A stretch of 64,000 bases of DNA, taken from contig LARD01000004.1 of the NCBI GenBank assembly GCA_000980375.1, positions 1 to 64,000 on the forward strand, given 5' to 3'. A model generated the notes under the pieces. The model made no database searches. It saw nothing but the letters and a program-made list of their open reading frames with translations, and was not told the origin of the DNA. The DNA comes from Clostridium sp. K4410.MGS-306. Lineage in GTDB: Bacteria > Cyanobacteriota > Vampirovibrionia > Gastranaerophilales > Gastranaerophilaceae. How positions within the stretch are numbered: the stretch's first letter is position 1; each line of letters starts with the position of its first letter. Made by a program: the position numbers and the translations under genes. This document shows positions 1 through 7,885 of the stretch, piece by piece.

Positions 1-24
1 TGCTTGTGATGCTGCTAAACCCAT
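1..24 (-). CDS. Unknown protein, N-terminus only (MGLAASQA...)
   Basis: Only the first eight codons are inside the window (MGLAASQA). The start is supported by an AAGGAG ribosome binding site eight bases upstream (complement of 33-38). The GLAASQA opening resembles the N-terminus of a family of small proteins I associate with Gastranaerophilales, but with eight residues this is an impression, not an identification. The mRNA leader contains two GTAAGTAAG repeats (complement of 41-63). Confidence 0.5.
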
Positions 25-82
25 TTTCGTTGCTCCTTGCTTACTTACTTTTTCTTACTTACATTTATATAAAAACAAAATA

Positions 83-111
83 AAAAGGCTATATTCAATA
101 TATAGCCTTTT
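83..111. terminator. Bidirectional hairpin terminator
   Basis: A 12-bp perfect stem (83-94 with 100-111, loop TCAAT) is flanked by A-runs on the left and T-runs on the right. It lies just beyond the stop of the minus-strand MFS transporter and would terminate it; on the minus strand the stem is followed by TTTTATTTTG. Confidence 0.75.
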
Positions 112-145
112 CTTTACAATTCTTTACATGGAAATTTCTATATTT

Positions 146-1549
146 TTATTCCATGGTTTTTTCTTTAATCATATTGGTGATAAATACCGATAAAAACAGC
201 ACTATAGCACCGATTAAAAAACAATATTCCCAGTGATAATTTATAAAATTGTCAGGACATTTTATTACACATTTTGAAATAAACCATGCAACAACCGTGC
301 AAACAAGTATTTGAGGGCCTGCAATAAAGATATTGAATATGCCCATCACTGCACCTTCGGAGCCTTTTTTAATGTATTCTGACAACATAGCAAAAGGCAG
401 AGCCAAAATGCTTGCCCAGCCGATACCTGCTATGCCCATCAGCACCATAATTGCTTTTGAATTGGCTGTTAATGTCATCAAAAGATATGCTGCTGCCATA
501 ATCAAAAGTGAAATTACGTGTACTTTTTTGTTTCCGTATTTTGTCGACAAAACACCGATAGGTATGGAAACAAGAAAACATACAAGGTTTAGCACAGCAA
601 AGCAAATTGAAGAAAAGTTTGTTGCCTGAGCAACAATATCATCATAATTAGCCCTGACAGCATCGCTTACTGTTGTTAAATCAGGTACGTTGTAGACAGT
701 GTGTATTGCAAACTGTGTAAAAAATATGAACATACACATTACACCAATCCAGGTAAAAAATTGCATTAAACAAATTTTGTAGACTTCAGGTGATGATTGC
801 AAAAATGTTTTAAAATCATCCATAAATGTACGTTTATCTTTTTGAGAATCATCTGATTGTTCATTTTGTACCGGTTTTTCTTTAAAAGTTATGCAGGTCC
901 AGGTCATACCCAGCGCAAATGCCAGTGCTGCCATAATAAACTGTGCCTCAATAGACATTTGATAATTAAAAGCCCAGTTTAAAAAAGGAGCAGTCCCTGC
1001 TGCAATAACAGACCCCAAACCGATTGCAAAGCTCAAATAAGAGTTTGCTATAGAATGCTGCTGAGGAACAATATTGTCAGGAATCAAAGCTCTGTATGGG
1101 CCTTGAGCTGCATTAACACAGGCGTCAATAATCCAGATCATAACAGCTGCAACTAACAGTCCGCCAAAAACAGGCAAAGGCAGATGTAGTTTGTTTGCTA
1201 TTAACTGTGCTATTGTTTCAGAATTTGGAAAAGCCCACAGAGCAAGTGCTGCAAGTATGGCACCAAGCATAAGGTAGGGTCTTCGTCTTCCGAATTTTGT
1301 ATTTGTGTTATCGCTCAACGCTCCTATAATCGGTTGCACAACCATTCCTGTAACAGGTCCGGCCAGCCAGATAAGACCGAATATAAAAGGCGATGCGCCT
1401 AAACCTTCTGTAACAGGGCCCGAGAGAATGATTCTCATTTGCCACGCAAATTGCAAACCAAAAAATCCCAGACAAAAATTTAACAGCTGGATTGTTGAGA
1501 GCTTTCTCAATCCATTGTTTGTGCCGGAGGCGTTTTCTTCCATATTCAT
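146..1549 (-). CDS. MFS sugar transporter, GPH/SLC45-like
   Basis: A 12-segment membrane transporter of the major facilitator superfamily, probably importing a sugar by cation symport. The loop after the second segment reads SDNTNTKFGRRRP, the form of MFS motif A typical of the sucrose/maltose (SUT/SLC45, GPH-like) branch. The long hydrophilic central loop after TM6 is rich in Glu, Asp and Lys. The start is taken at 1549 because GAGGA lies just upstream (complement of 1553-1557); an ATG at 1543 has better spacing and is an alternative, and an upstream in-frame ATG at 1561 would put the ribosome site inside the gene. It is monocistronic, with its own promoter and terminator, and divergent from the decarboxylase operon. 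The substrate cannot be read from sequence. Confidence 0.8.
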   Translation of the reverse strand: MNMEENASGTNNGLRKLSTIQLLNFCLGFFGLQFAWQMRIILSGPVTEGLGASPFIFGLIWLAGPVTGMVVQPIIGALSDNTNTKFGRRRPYLMLGAILAALALWAFPNSETIAQLIANKLHLPLPVFGGLLVAAVMIWIIDACVNAAQGPYRALIPDNIVPQQHSIANSYLSFAIGLGSVIAAGTAPFLNWAFNYQMSIEAQFIMAALAFALGMTWTCITFKEKPVQNEQSDDSQKDKRTFMDDFKTFLQSSPEVYKICLMQFFTWIGVMCMFIFFTQFAIHTVYNVPDLTTVSDAVRANYDDIVAQATNFSSICFAVLNLVCFLVSIPIGVLSTKYGNKKVHVISLLIMAAAYLLMTLTANSKAIMVLMGIAGIGWASILALPFAMLSEYIKKGSEGAVMGIFNIFIAGPQILVCTVVAWFISKCVIKCPDNFINYHWEYCFLIGAIVLFLSVFITNMIKEKTME

Positions 1550-1582
1550 ATTTCCTCTCATAATAATATTAGATGCTTTTTC

Positions 1583-1611
1583 ATTATATTAAGAAATTTA
1601 AATAAAATCAA
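1583..1611 (-). promoter_or_regulatory. Sigma-70 promoter of the MFS transporter
   Basis: On the minus strand TTGATT (1611-1606) and TATAAT (1588-1583) are separated by 17 bases. The predicted transcript start near 1576 gives a leader of about 27 nt carrying the GAGGA site. Confidence 0.6.
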
Positions 1612-1724
1612 AAATAAAAAATTTTTCTTAAATAAGTATATTCTCTAACCGGCGCATGGAGGGTGTTTTATGGTTGTGTATTATATTAAAAACGTGTAAA
1701 CAAAATATCAAAAGGAATATAAAA

Positions 1725-3386
1725 ATGTCTAAAATCAAAACAGTCGACTACGTAGTGCAAGAGCTTGTTAAACTTGGTATTACTGATGTTTTCGGTCTTC
1801 CCGGAGATTACAATTTTAACATAGTAGAGGCTGTTGAAAAAAATAAAGACACAAATTGGATAGGCTGCACCAATGAGCTTAATGCCGGTTATGCAGCAGA
1901 CGGATACGCCAGAATAAAAGGCTACGGTGCTCTTGTCACAACATACGGTGTCGGTGAGTTGTCTGCAATAAATGCTATTGCCGGTAGTTTTGCCGAATTT
2001 GTTCCTGTAATAAAGATTGTGGGAGTCCCAAAAACCAAGGATATAAAAAATAAAACATTACTTCATCACAATTTTTCAGAGCCTGATTATCATGCATTTG
2101 AAAGAGCGTTTTCAAATGTAACATGCACAACAGCTTTTCTTGACGAAACCAATGCAAAAAAAGAAATTGACAGGGTTTTGAGTGTTTTTATTAATGAAAA
2201 AAAGCCTGTTTATCTGGCAATTCCTATGGATATTTGTGATTTTGAAATAGAAAATGAACCTGAAATAAATATTAAAAAAAGCGATGAAAATATTTTAAAT
2301 TCAGCTTTAAACCATGCCGAAAAGCTACTCAAAAAAGCCCAAAAGCCTGTTATAATAGCGGACTCTTTAATAGAGCGATTTTTGTCTGTAAATGAAGCCA
2401 AAGAGTTTATCAAAACAAGCGGTTATCCTGTGACAACATTTATTATGGGGCAGGGGCTTGTCAATTGGAATTATGAAAACAATCTGGGGACTTTCACGGG
2501 AAGACACGGTAATAAAAATACTTATGATTATGTTAATTCTTCCGACTGTGTAATATCAATAGGTGCAATAATGAGTGATTTTAACACCTTCAATTTTGAT
2601 ATGAAATTTACTCCTTCAAATTACATACAGATTTTTGGAGATTATACGGTTATTGAAAACAAAAGATATGACAACGTTCTTATGAAAGATATGCTAAACA
2701 GGCTGACAAAAATTGTTCTTGCAAAAAACGCGGAATTGCCCAAAAAAGTATTTGAATATACAAAAGCCCCTGTGGCGCGTGGTGCAAAGCTTGATTCAAA
2801 ATACATTTATCCGCGTATTCAGGAATTTTTGAAAAAAGGTGATGTGATTTTTATTGAAACAGGCATGGTCAAATACGGTTTTGCTCTTATGAAACAGCCG
2901 GAAGAAGCTATGTTTCACTCACAGGTTTTGTGGGGTTCTATCGGCTGGGCAACCGCTGCTGCCTTTGGCGCGAGTGTTGCGCTAAAAGATACGGATAAAA
3001 GAGTTATTCTTTTTACAGGCGAGGGGTCTCACCAGCTTACGGCACAGGAGGTAAGCTCTGTAATGCGTTACGGTTTAAAACCGATTTTTATAATACTAAA
3101 TAATGACGGCTATACAATAGAAAGATTGTTATCTAATGACCCTATGGCTTCTTTTAACGACATTGCACAATGGGACTATGCAAAATTTGCAAAAGCCTTT
3201 GACGGTGATATCTGGACTGCCCGTGCAAAGACAGATAAAGAGTTTGATGAAGCTTTGATAATTGCTGCAAAAAAACAAAAAACAAAAATGTGTTATATTG
3301 AAATTTTTACTGATAAAATGGATTTACCGGAACTTGCAAAACGCATGGTCGAACAAAGACAGGCAAACAAACCGTCAATATCATAG
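1725..3386 (+). CDS. Thiamine-diphosphate 2-oxo-acid decarboxylase (pyruvate/indolepyruvate decarboxylase type)
   Basis: A 553-residue ThDP enzyme that decarboxylates a 2-oxo acid to an aldehyde. Visible family hallmarks: the cofactor-activating Glu51 (TNELNAGYAADGYAR), the adjacent His114-His115 pair that separates PDC/IPDC-type decarboxylases from acetolactate synthases, the ThDP/Mg motif beginning GEGS at about 432 and ending NN at 459-460, and the NNDGYTIE segment with the catalytic Glu. Length fits the family (about 550). The start ATG at 1725 follows AAAGGA; 23 upstream in-frame codons lack a ribosome site. The stop is 12 bases before sdaAB, so it is probably cotranscribed with serine dehydratase, which would feed it pyruvate. 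Sequence alone does not decide between pyruvate and aromatic 2-oxo acids. Confidence 0.88.
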   Translation: MSKIKTVDYVVQELVKLGITDVFGLPGDYNFNIVEAVEKNKDTNWIGCTNELNAGYAADGYARIKGYGALVTTYGVGELSAINAIAGSFAEFVPVIKIVGVPKTKDIKNKTLLHHNFSEPDYHAFERAFSNVTCTTAFLDETNAKKEIDRVLSVFINEKKPVYLAIPMDICDFEIENEPEINIKKSDENILNSALNHAEKLLKKAQKPVIIADSLIERFLSVNEAKEFIKTSGYPVTTFIMGQGLVNWNYENNLGTFTGRHGNKNTYDYVNSSDCVISIGAIMSDFNTFNFDMKFTPSNYIQIFGDYTVIENKRYDNVLMKDMLNRLTKIVLAKNAELPKKVFEYTKAPVARGAKLDSKYIYPRIQEFLKKGDVIFIETGMVKYGFALMKQPEEAMFHSQVLWGSIGWATAAAFGASVALKDTDKRVILFTGEGSHQLTAQEVSSVMRYGLKPIFIILNNDGYTIERLLSNDPMASFNDIAQWDYAKFAKAFDGDIWTARAKTDKEFDEALIIAAKKQKTKMCYIEIFTDKMDLPELAKRMVEQRQANKPSIS

Positions 3387-3398
3387 TTTGGAGAAATT

Positions 3399-4076
3399 GT
3401 GGAAAAAGTAAAAACGCTTTTTGATGTAATAGGCCCGGTTATAATAGGGCCATCGAGTTCTCACACGGCCGGAGCTGTCAGGATAGGGCTTCTTGCGGGG
3501 AAAATCTTTGGCGAAATACCGCAAAAGGTAAAATTTAAACTCTACAACTCTTTTGCTAAAACAGGCAAAGGCCACGGCACAGACAAGGGGCTGCTTGGCG
3601 GTGTACTTGGTATGGATGTGGATAATGACAGTATAAAAAAGGCTTATGACATTGCAAAAAAACTCAATGTTCATTATGAATTTGCATACCTTGAAGATTA
3701 CAACAGGCATCCTAATTCCGTTGATGTGATTCTGGAAGGCAAAACTGTAAAAAAAATGGAAATCAGCGGTATTTCCGTTGGTGCGGGCGAGGTTGCCATT
3801 ACAAAAATAAACGGATACAAATTTAATATAAACGGTGATTATGACACGCTTGTGCTTATTTACAAGGACAAGCCAGGCATGGTTTATAGAGTTACTGCAT
3901 TGCTGCAGGGACAGAACCTTAACATCGCTTCCATGCATTGCGATAGAAACGCCAAAGGTCAGGAGGCATCTATGGGTATTTGTCTGGACGGGCATATTAC
4001 CGACCATATTATGGAAGAGCTGGCAAAAATCGAAGGCGTTTATTTGATTAGAAATATAGAAATGTTGAAAAAATGA
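3399..4076 (+). CDS. sdaAB: L-serine dehydratase, beta subunit
   Basis: A 225-residue beta subunit of the two-subunit [4Fe-4S] L-serine dehydratase (serine to pyruvate and ammonia). The N-terminal IGPSSSHTAGAVRIG motif is diagnostic of the family. The last 75 or so residues form an ACT domain (DTLVLIYKDKPGMVYRVTALL). The start is GTG at 3399 with GGAG upstream (3390-3393). It overlaps sdaAA by four bases (ATGA), so the two subunits are translationally coupled. The upstream decarboxylase is 12 bases away. Confidence 0.93.
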   Translation: MEKVKTLFDVIGPVIIGPSSSHTAGAVRIGLLAGKIFGEIPQKVKFKLYNSFAKTGKGHGTDKGLLGGVLGMDVDNDSIKKAYDIAKKLNVHYEFAYLEDYNRHPNSVDVILEGKTVKKMEISGISVGAGEVAITKINGYKFNINGDYDTLVLIYKDKPGMVYRVTALLQGQNLNIASMHCDRNAKGQEASMGICLDGHITDHIMEELAKIEGVYLIRNIEMLKK

Positions 4077-4963
4077 TAAAGTCGAAAAATTTTGAAGATG
4101 TGCTCAATATTGCACGGGAAAAAAATAAAAAATTATACGAAATATGCGAATTGCTGGAAGCGGACACTTCTGAGATTTCTACAGAAGAAGTGCGTGATAG
4201 GGTAAAAATCATTCTGGACGCAATGAAAGACGCTATTGAAAAAGGGCTTAAATCAAAAGAAAAGTCCATGAGCGGAATGTGCGGCGATGACTGTGCAAAA
4301 TTGCTTGAGAGATACAAATCCGGCCATTCGTTGTTTTCTGAAACCTATCAAAAAGTGCTCACCTATTCTCTGGCAACTATAGAACAGAATTTAAGAATGG
4401 GCAAAATTGTTGCGTGTCCTACAGCAGGTTCATGCGGGATTGTGCCGGCAGTTATTATTGCCATAGCAGAATCAATAAACGCGGGTGAAGAAGAGCAAAT
4501 CAATGCACTAATTACAGCCGGGCTCATAGGCAAAATTGTCGCAAACAAACTTGCTCTGGCCGGAGCAGTTGCAGGCTGCCAGAGCGAATGCGGGGTTGCT
4601 GCTGCAATGGCTGCAGCCGGGCTTGTTGAAATGTACAACGGTACAAACGAGCAAATTTTGAGTGCAGCTGCTCTTACTTTAAAAAACATTATGGGGCTTG
4701 TTTGCGACCCTGTTGCAGGGCTTGTCGAAGTGCCCTGTGTAAAGAGAAACGCTTTTCTTGCTATTTATGCAGTGACAGGTGCAGAGCTTGCAATGGCAAA
4801 TATTCAGTCCGTTATCCCGATAGACGAGGTGGTGGACGCGATGAAACAGGTTGGCGAAATGATGTCTCCCCGTCTGAAAGAAAGCTCGGAAGCAGGGCTG
4901 GCTACTACAAAAACAGGGCTTGAAATAACTCAAAACCTTGCTAAAAAATGGCAGGAGCAATAA
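4073..4963 (+). CDS. sdaAA: L-serine dehydratase, alpha subunit
   Basis: A 296-residue catalytic subunit carrying the oxygen-sensitive [4Fe-4S] cluster. Conserved Cys-containing blocks are visible: CPTAGSCG, GCQSECG and VCDPVAGLVEVPC. Length matches the Gram-positive-type alpha subunit. It starts at the ATGA overlap with sdaAB and ends directly against the convergent histidine kinase gene. The Fe-S serine dehydratase and the decarboxylase upstream together suggest fermentation of serine through pyruvate. Confidence 0.94.
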   Translation: MIKSKNFEDVLNIAREKNKKLYEICELLEADTSEISTEEVRDRVKIILDAMKDAIEKGLKSKEKSMSGMCGDDCAKLLERYKSGHSLFSETYQKVLTYSLATIEQNLRMGKIVACPTAGSCGIVPAVIIAIAESINAGEEEQINALITAGLIGKIVANKLALAGAVAGCQSECGVAAAMAAAGLVEMYNGTNEQILSAAALTLKNIMGLVCDPVAGLVEVPCVKRNAFLAIYAVTGAELAMANIQSVIPIDEVVDAMKQVGEMMSPRLKESSEAGLATTKTGLEITQNLAKKWQEQ

Positions 4964-5962
4964 TTATCTTTTTAGCTCCACAATAAAAGTTGTGTATTCG
5001 TTTTCGCCCGGTGCAGATTCTATAAAAATTCTGCCTTTGTGGGCTTTTACTATTCTGTTTGAAAGGTAAAGACCAAGGCCGGTGCCTACTTTGCGGAATT
5101 TTTTTGCGGTTGTATAGTATTTGTCAAAAACGTGTTTAATCTCTTCTTTTTTAATACTTTTACCGTAGTTTGTGATTTTTATATATATTTTTTTGTCATC
5201 ATTGCATAGTGCAACGTCTACTTTTGATGAAGGGTTGCTGAAGGAGATTGCGTTCAGGATAAGGTTTTTCAATACTCTTTTAATATAAAATTCGTCCACC
5301 TGTACTTTTTCAAAAAACTCGCTCCAGTAATTTATGCTGATAGAATCTGTGTCTGAAATTGGTTTCATTTCTTCTGTTGTCTCTTCAACCAGCCTGTTGA
5401 TATCAACACTTTCTTTGTGGAGGTCAATTTTGGTTTCGTTTACCTTGTAGGTCTCCAGTATAATTTCCACAAGCTCTACAAGCTCTTTGTTGGAGTTTTT
5501 AAGGTATAACAGGGCTTCTTTTTGTTTTTCGTTCAACTCGCCGAATCTGTTATCCAAAAGAAAATTCAGCATGTTTTTTTCTGCAAGAATCGGCACTTTT
5601 AAGTCGTGTGTTAAAGTAGCAACAAAGTCTTCTTTGAGTTGTTCCACTTCTTTTAGAGCGTCGATTTTTTTGTTTAAATCGTTTTGATACTCTTTTATCA
5701 TGTCCTCTCTGTCGACAATGGACTCAATCATAGAGTTTACGCTCTGTGCAAGGTTTGGGAAAATAGCAAAAGATTCTTCGTTTACCCTTTCATAGAGGTT
5801 TCCGTAGCGGACGGAGTTTATGGTTTTTATGATTGCTCTCAGTGCTGTCTTGTTTTTGCGGAACGTTTTTTTTAGGCTTTTGTATTTCCTTAACAAATAA
5901 ATTAAGGAAAATATTAATACAACCGAAACAATGATAAATACTGATAATAAAATATTAATCAC
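4964..5962 (-). CDS. Sensor histidine kinase, one N-terminal membrane segment
   Basis: A 332-residue kinase. One membrane segment (about 3-24) is followed by a coiled stretch, a HisKA domain with the phospho-acceptor His119 in LTHDLKVP, and a HATPase domain with the N box (LILNAISFSNPS) and G box (GTGLGLYLSNRI). There is no periplasmic sensor domain. The start is GTG, two bases after the fliA-like stop and without a clear ribosome site, suggesting coupled translation. No response regulator gene lies beside it. It is the last gene of the flhB-sigma-kinase operon. Confidence 0.85.
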   Translation of the reverse strand: MINILLSVFIIVSVVLIFSLIYLLRKYKSLKKTFRKNKTALRAIIKTINSVRYGNLYERVNEESFAIFPNLAQSVNSMIESIVDREDMIKEYQNDLNKKIDALKEVEQLKEDFVATLTHDLKVPILAEKNMLNFLLDNRFGELNEKQKEALLYLKNSNKELVELVEIILETYKVNETKIDLHKESVDINRLVEETTEEMKPISDTDSISINYWSEFFEKVQVDEFYIKRVLKNLILNAISFSNPSSKVDVALCNDDKKIYIKITNYGKSIKKEEIKHVFDKYYTTAKKFRKVGTGLGLYLSNRIVKAHKGRIFIESAPGENEYTTFIVELKR

Positions 5963-5964
5963 GC

Positions 5965-6636
5965 TTAGTAACCGTAATGTTCATGCGCAACAAGGTATTC
6001 TCTTACATGGTTAAGTGCTGATTGCACAATCCTTGTAATACGCGAAGATGACAGGCCGACTTGTTCTGCAATTTCTTTGACCTGCATGTTTCTGTAAAAT
6101 CTGTATTCAACGACAAGCCTGTCTTTTTGCGGCAGGGTTGCAATAGCTTCTCTTATTGCTTTACCGAGTTCTCCGATTTCTGCTTTTTCGTCCGGCAGAG
6201 CATGAGGGTCTTTGATAAAATCGAACGGAGAGTCATTATCTGACGATGCAGCGGCAATAGAATCTATAGACAAAATAGTCTCGTAGATTGCTTCTCTTAC
6301 TTTTCCCGGTGACACATCAATATCACCATCTGTACCGCCCTCTGCTGATTCATCTTCAGAAGCTTTTGAGTGTTTTAAAGTATACCACTTGTAGCGGTTT
6401 CTTAATTCGTTTCTGATAGCCCATCTTACAGCCGTTGCAATGTAGGAGCTGTTGTATTTTTCCAGCTGCTCGGGTGTTTTGTTTTTAATCATTGCCTGAA
6501 CAGCAATAATACCGATAGACACAAGCTCTTCGTAATCCACCATGTGTGAAGGAATACGTCTGTGTTCAACCTTTGCTACCTTTTCAACGATTGTTATATA
6601 TTCTTTAATTTTATTTTGAGAAGCGTTGTTAATCAT
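5965..6636 (-). CDS. fliA: RNA polymerase sigma factor, FliA/WhiG-like (sigma-28)
   Basis: A 223-residue alternative sigma factor. Region 2 appears as DYEELVSIGIIAVQAMI followed by YIATAVRWAIRNELR. Region 3 is replaced by an acidic stretch (about 90-110). Region 4 has the helix-turn-helix LPQKDRLVVEYRFYRNMQVKEIAEQ split by normal spacing up to GLSSSRITRIVQSAL. The short length and lack of region 1 fit the sigma-28 class. It lies two bases downstream of flhB. Whether it drives flagellar genes cannot be told because no such genes are in the window apart from flhB; a general-stress or sporulation-type sigma of the same class is an alternative. Confidence 0.75.
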   Translation of the reverse strand: MINNASQNKIKEYITIVEKVAKVEHRRIPSHMVDYEELVSIGIIAVQAMIKNKTPEQLEKYNSSYIATAVRWAIRNELRNRYKWYTLKHSKASEDESAEGGTDGDIDVSPGKVREAIYETILSIDSIAAASSDNDSPFDFIKDPHALPDEKAEIGELGKAIREAIATLPQKDRLVVEYRFYRNMQVKEIAEQVGLSSSRITRIVQSALNHVREYLVAHEHYGY

Positions 6637-6638
6637 GA

Positions 6639-7736
6639 TTATTTTTTATCATTTTTCTTAATATTTATATTACTAGGTTTTTGAGAATTTCGCAAATTGT
6701 ATACAAATAATAAGATTTCAGCTACAGCTTTGTAAAGGTCAGGCGGGATTTCGCGGTTAACATCAACCAGCCTGAAAAGCGCACGTGCTACAGGAGGGTT
6801 TTCCACTACAGGCACTCCGTGCTCGCGTGCTATGTCTATAATTTTTTTTGCAAAAAGCTCTGTACCTTTGGCTACAAGCTTTGGGGATTCCATTTCTTCC
6901 TGATCATATTTTAGCGCACAGGCAATGTGGGTGGGGTTTGTTACCACAAAATCCGCATCAGGCACAGCATCCATCATACCCTGCTGCATCATCTGCTGTC
7001 TGCGTTGGCGCAGTGCTGCTTTTACATTGGGGTCGCCTTCAGTGTTTTTGTATTCGTCTTTTACCTCTTTAAAAGACATCTTCTGGTCTTGCAAAAATTT
7101 CCATCGGGTCATACCGTAATCTGCCGCAGCAATAATCAAAAAGGCAATACTGGCCTTTATGATAAAGTCCATAATCAATGCACCGAATTCCTGCATGATG
7201 GCAAAATGGTTGTCCATTGCAGCCAGTCCGAGGATTATGTCAAAGTGAGATTTGTAAACAACCCAGCCTATGTAGCCTAAAATTGCAACTTTTACAATGT
7301 TTTTCACAAGCTCAAAAAGCGTTTTTACAGACATTATGTTTTTAAAATATTTTGTAGGGTTGAGCTTATCGAGTTTTGGCGCAAGCGGTGTGGTTGTAAA
7401 AAGCGGCCCAACCTGTATAAAATCCCCGAGTATTGCAATAAACATTGCAAGTGCAAGAATCGGCCCGATAATCAAAATTGTAGGCACAAGCGTAATAAAT
7501 AGCAGATAAGGCAGGCCAATAACCTGCAAATGCTGGTTTGGAATCTGCTGATAGCAAAGCACAAAGAGCCTGGAAATCTGGTCAAAAATAAACGGCGAAA
7601 GTTTTGCGATTGCAAAAAACATTACAACCATGGCTATAGCCATTGAAAAATCTTTTGATTTTACAACCTGGCCTTCTTTTCTTGCTTTTTCTAGTTTTTG
7701 GTGCGATGCCTCAAACTGCTTGTCTTCATCACCCAT
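6639..7736 (-). CDS. flhB: Flagellar/type III export apparatus protein FlhB
   Basis: A 365-residue export-gate switch protein of the FlhB/SctU family. The N-terminus has the family signature (KLEKARKEGQVVKSKD), followed by four membrane segments (about 33-48, 74-104, 143-161, 187-207). The cytosolic domain carries the self-cleavage motif NPTH at 267-270, flanked by VVTNPTHIACALKYD. The C-terminus is basic. It is the first gene of the operon with the sigma-28-like factor and a histidine kinase. FlhB rather than SctU is chosen from the N-terminal KARKEGQV motif and the sigma partner. Confidence 0.88.
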   Translation of the reverse strand: MGDEDKQFEASHQKLEKARKEGQVVKSKDFSMAIAMVVMFFAIAKLSPFIFDQISRLFVLCYQQIPNQHLQVIGLPYLLFITLVPTILIIGPILALAMFIAILGDFIQVGPLFTTTPLAPKLDKLNPTKYFKNIMSVKTLFELVKNIVKVAILGYIGWVVYKSHFDIILGLAAMDNHFAIMQEFGALIMDFIIKASIAFLIIAAADYGMTRWKFLQDQKMSFKEVKDEYKNTEGDPNVKAALRQRRQQMMQQGMMDAVPDADFVVTNPTHIACALKYDQEEMESPKLVAKGTELFAKKIIDIAREHGVPVVENPPVARALFRLVDVNREIPPDLYKAVAEILLFVYNLRNSQKPSNINIKKNDKK

Positions 7737-7818
7737 CAGACGGGTTCCTTAATATTTTGTAATCTAACCAAACTCAACAGTAATATATTACCATGAAATA
7801 TTATCTACATACACAAAC

Positions 7819-7847
7819 ATGACATTATGTTCTCTTTATTATAAAAT
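7819..7847 (+). promoter_or_regulatory. Possible promoter of pheT
   Basis: ATGACA (7819-7824) and TATAAA (7840-7845) are spaced 15 bases apart, slightly short. The leader would be about 35 nt with AAGGA at 7870-7874. Confidence 0.35.
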
Positions 7848-7885
7848 TCGGTTATGGATATTAATTAAAAAGGACATAATCGATT

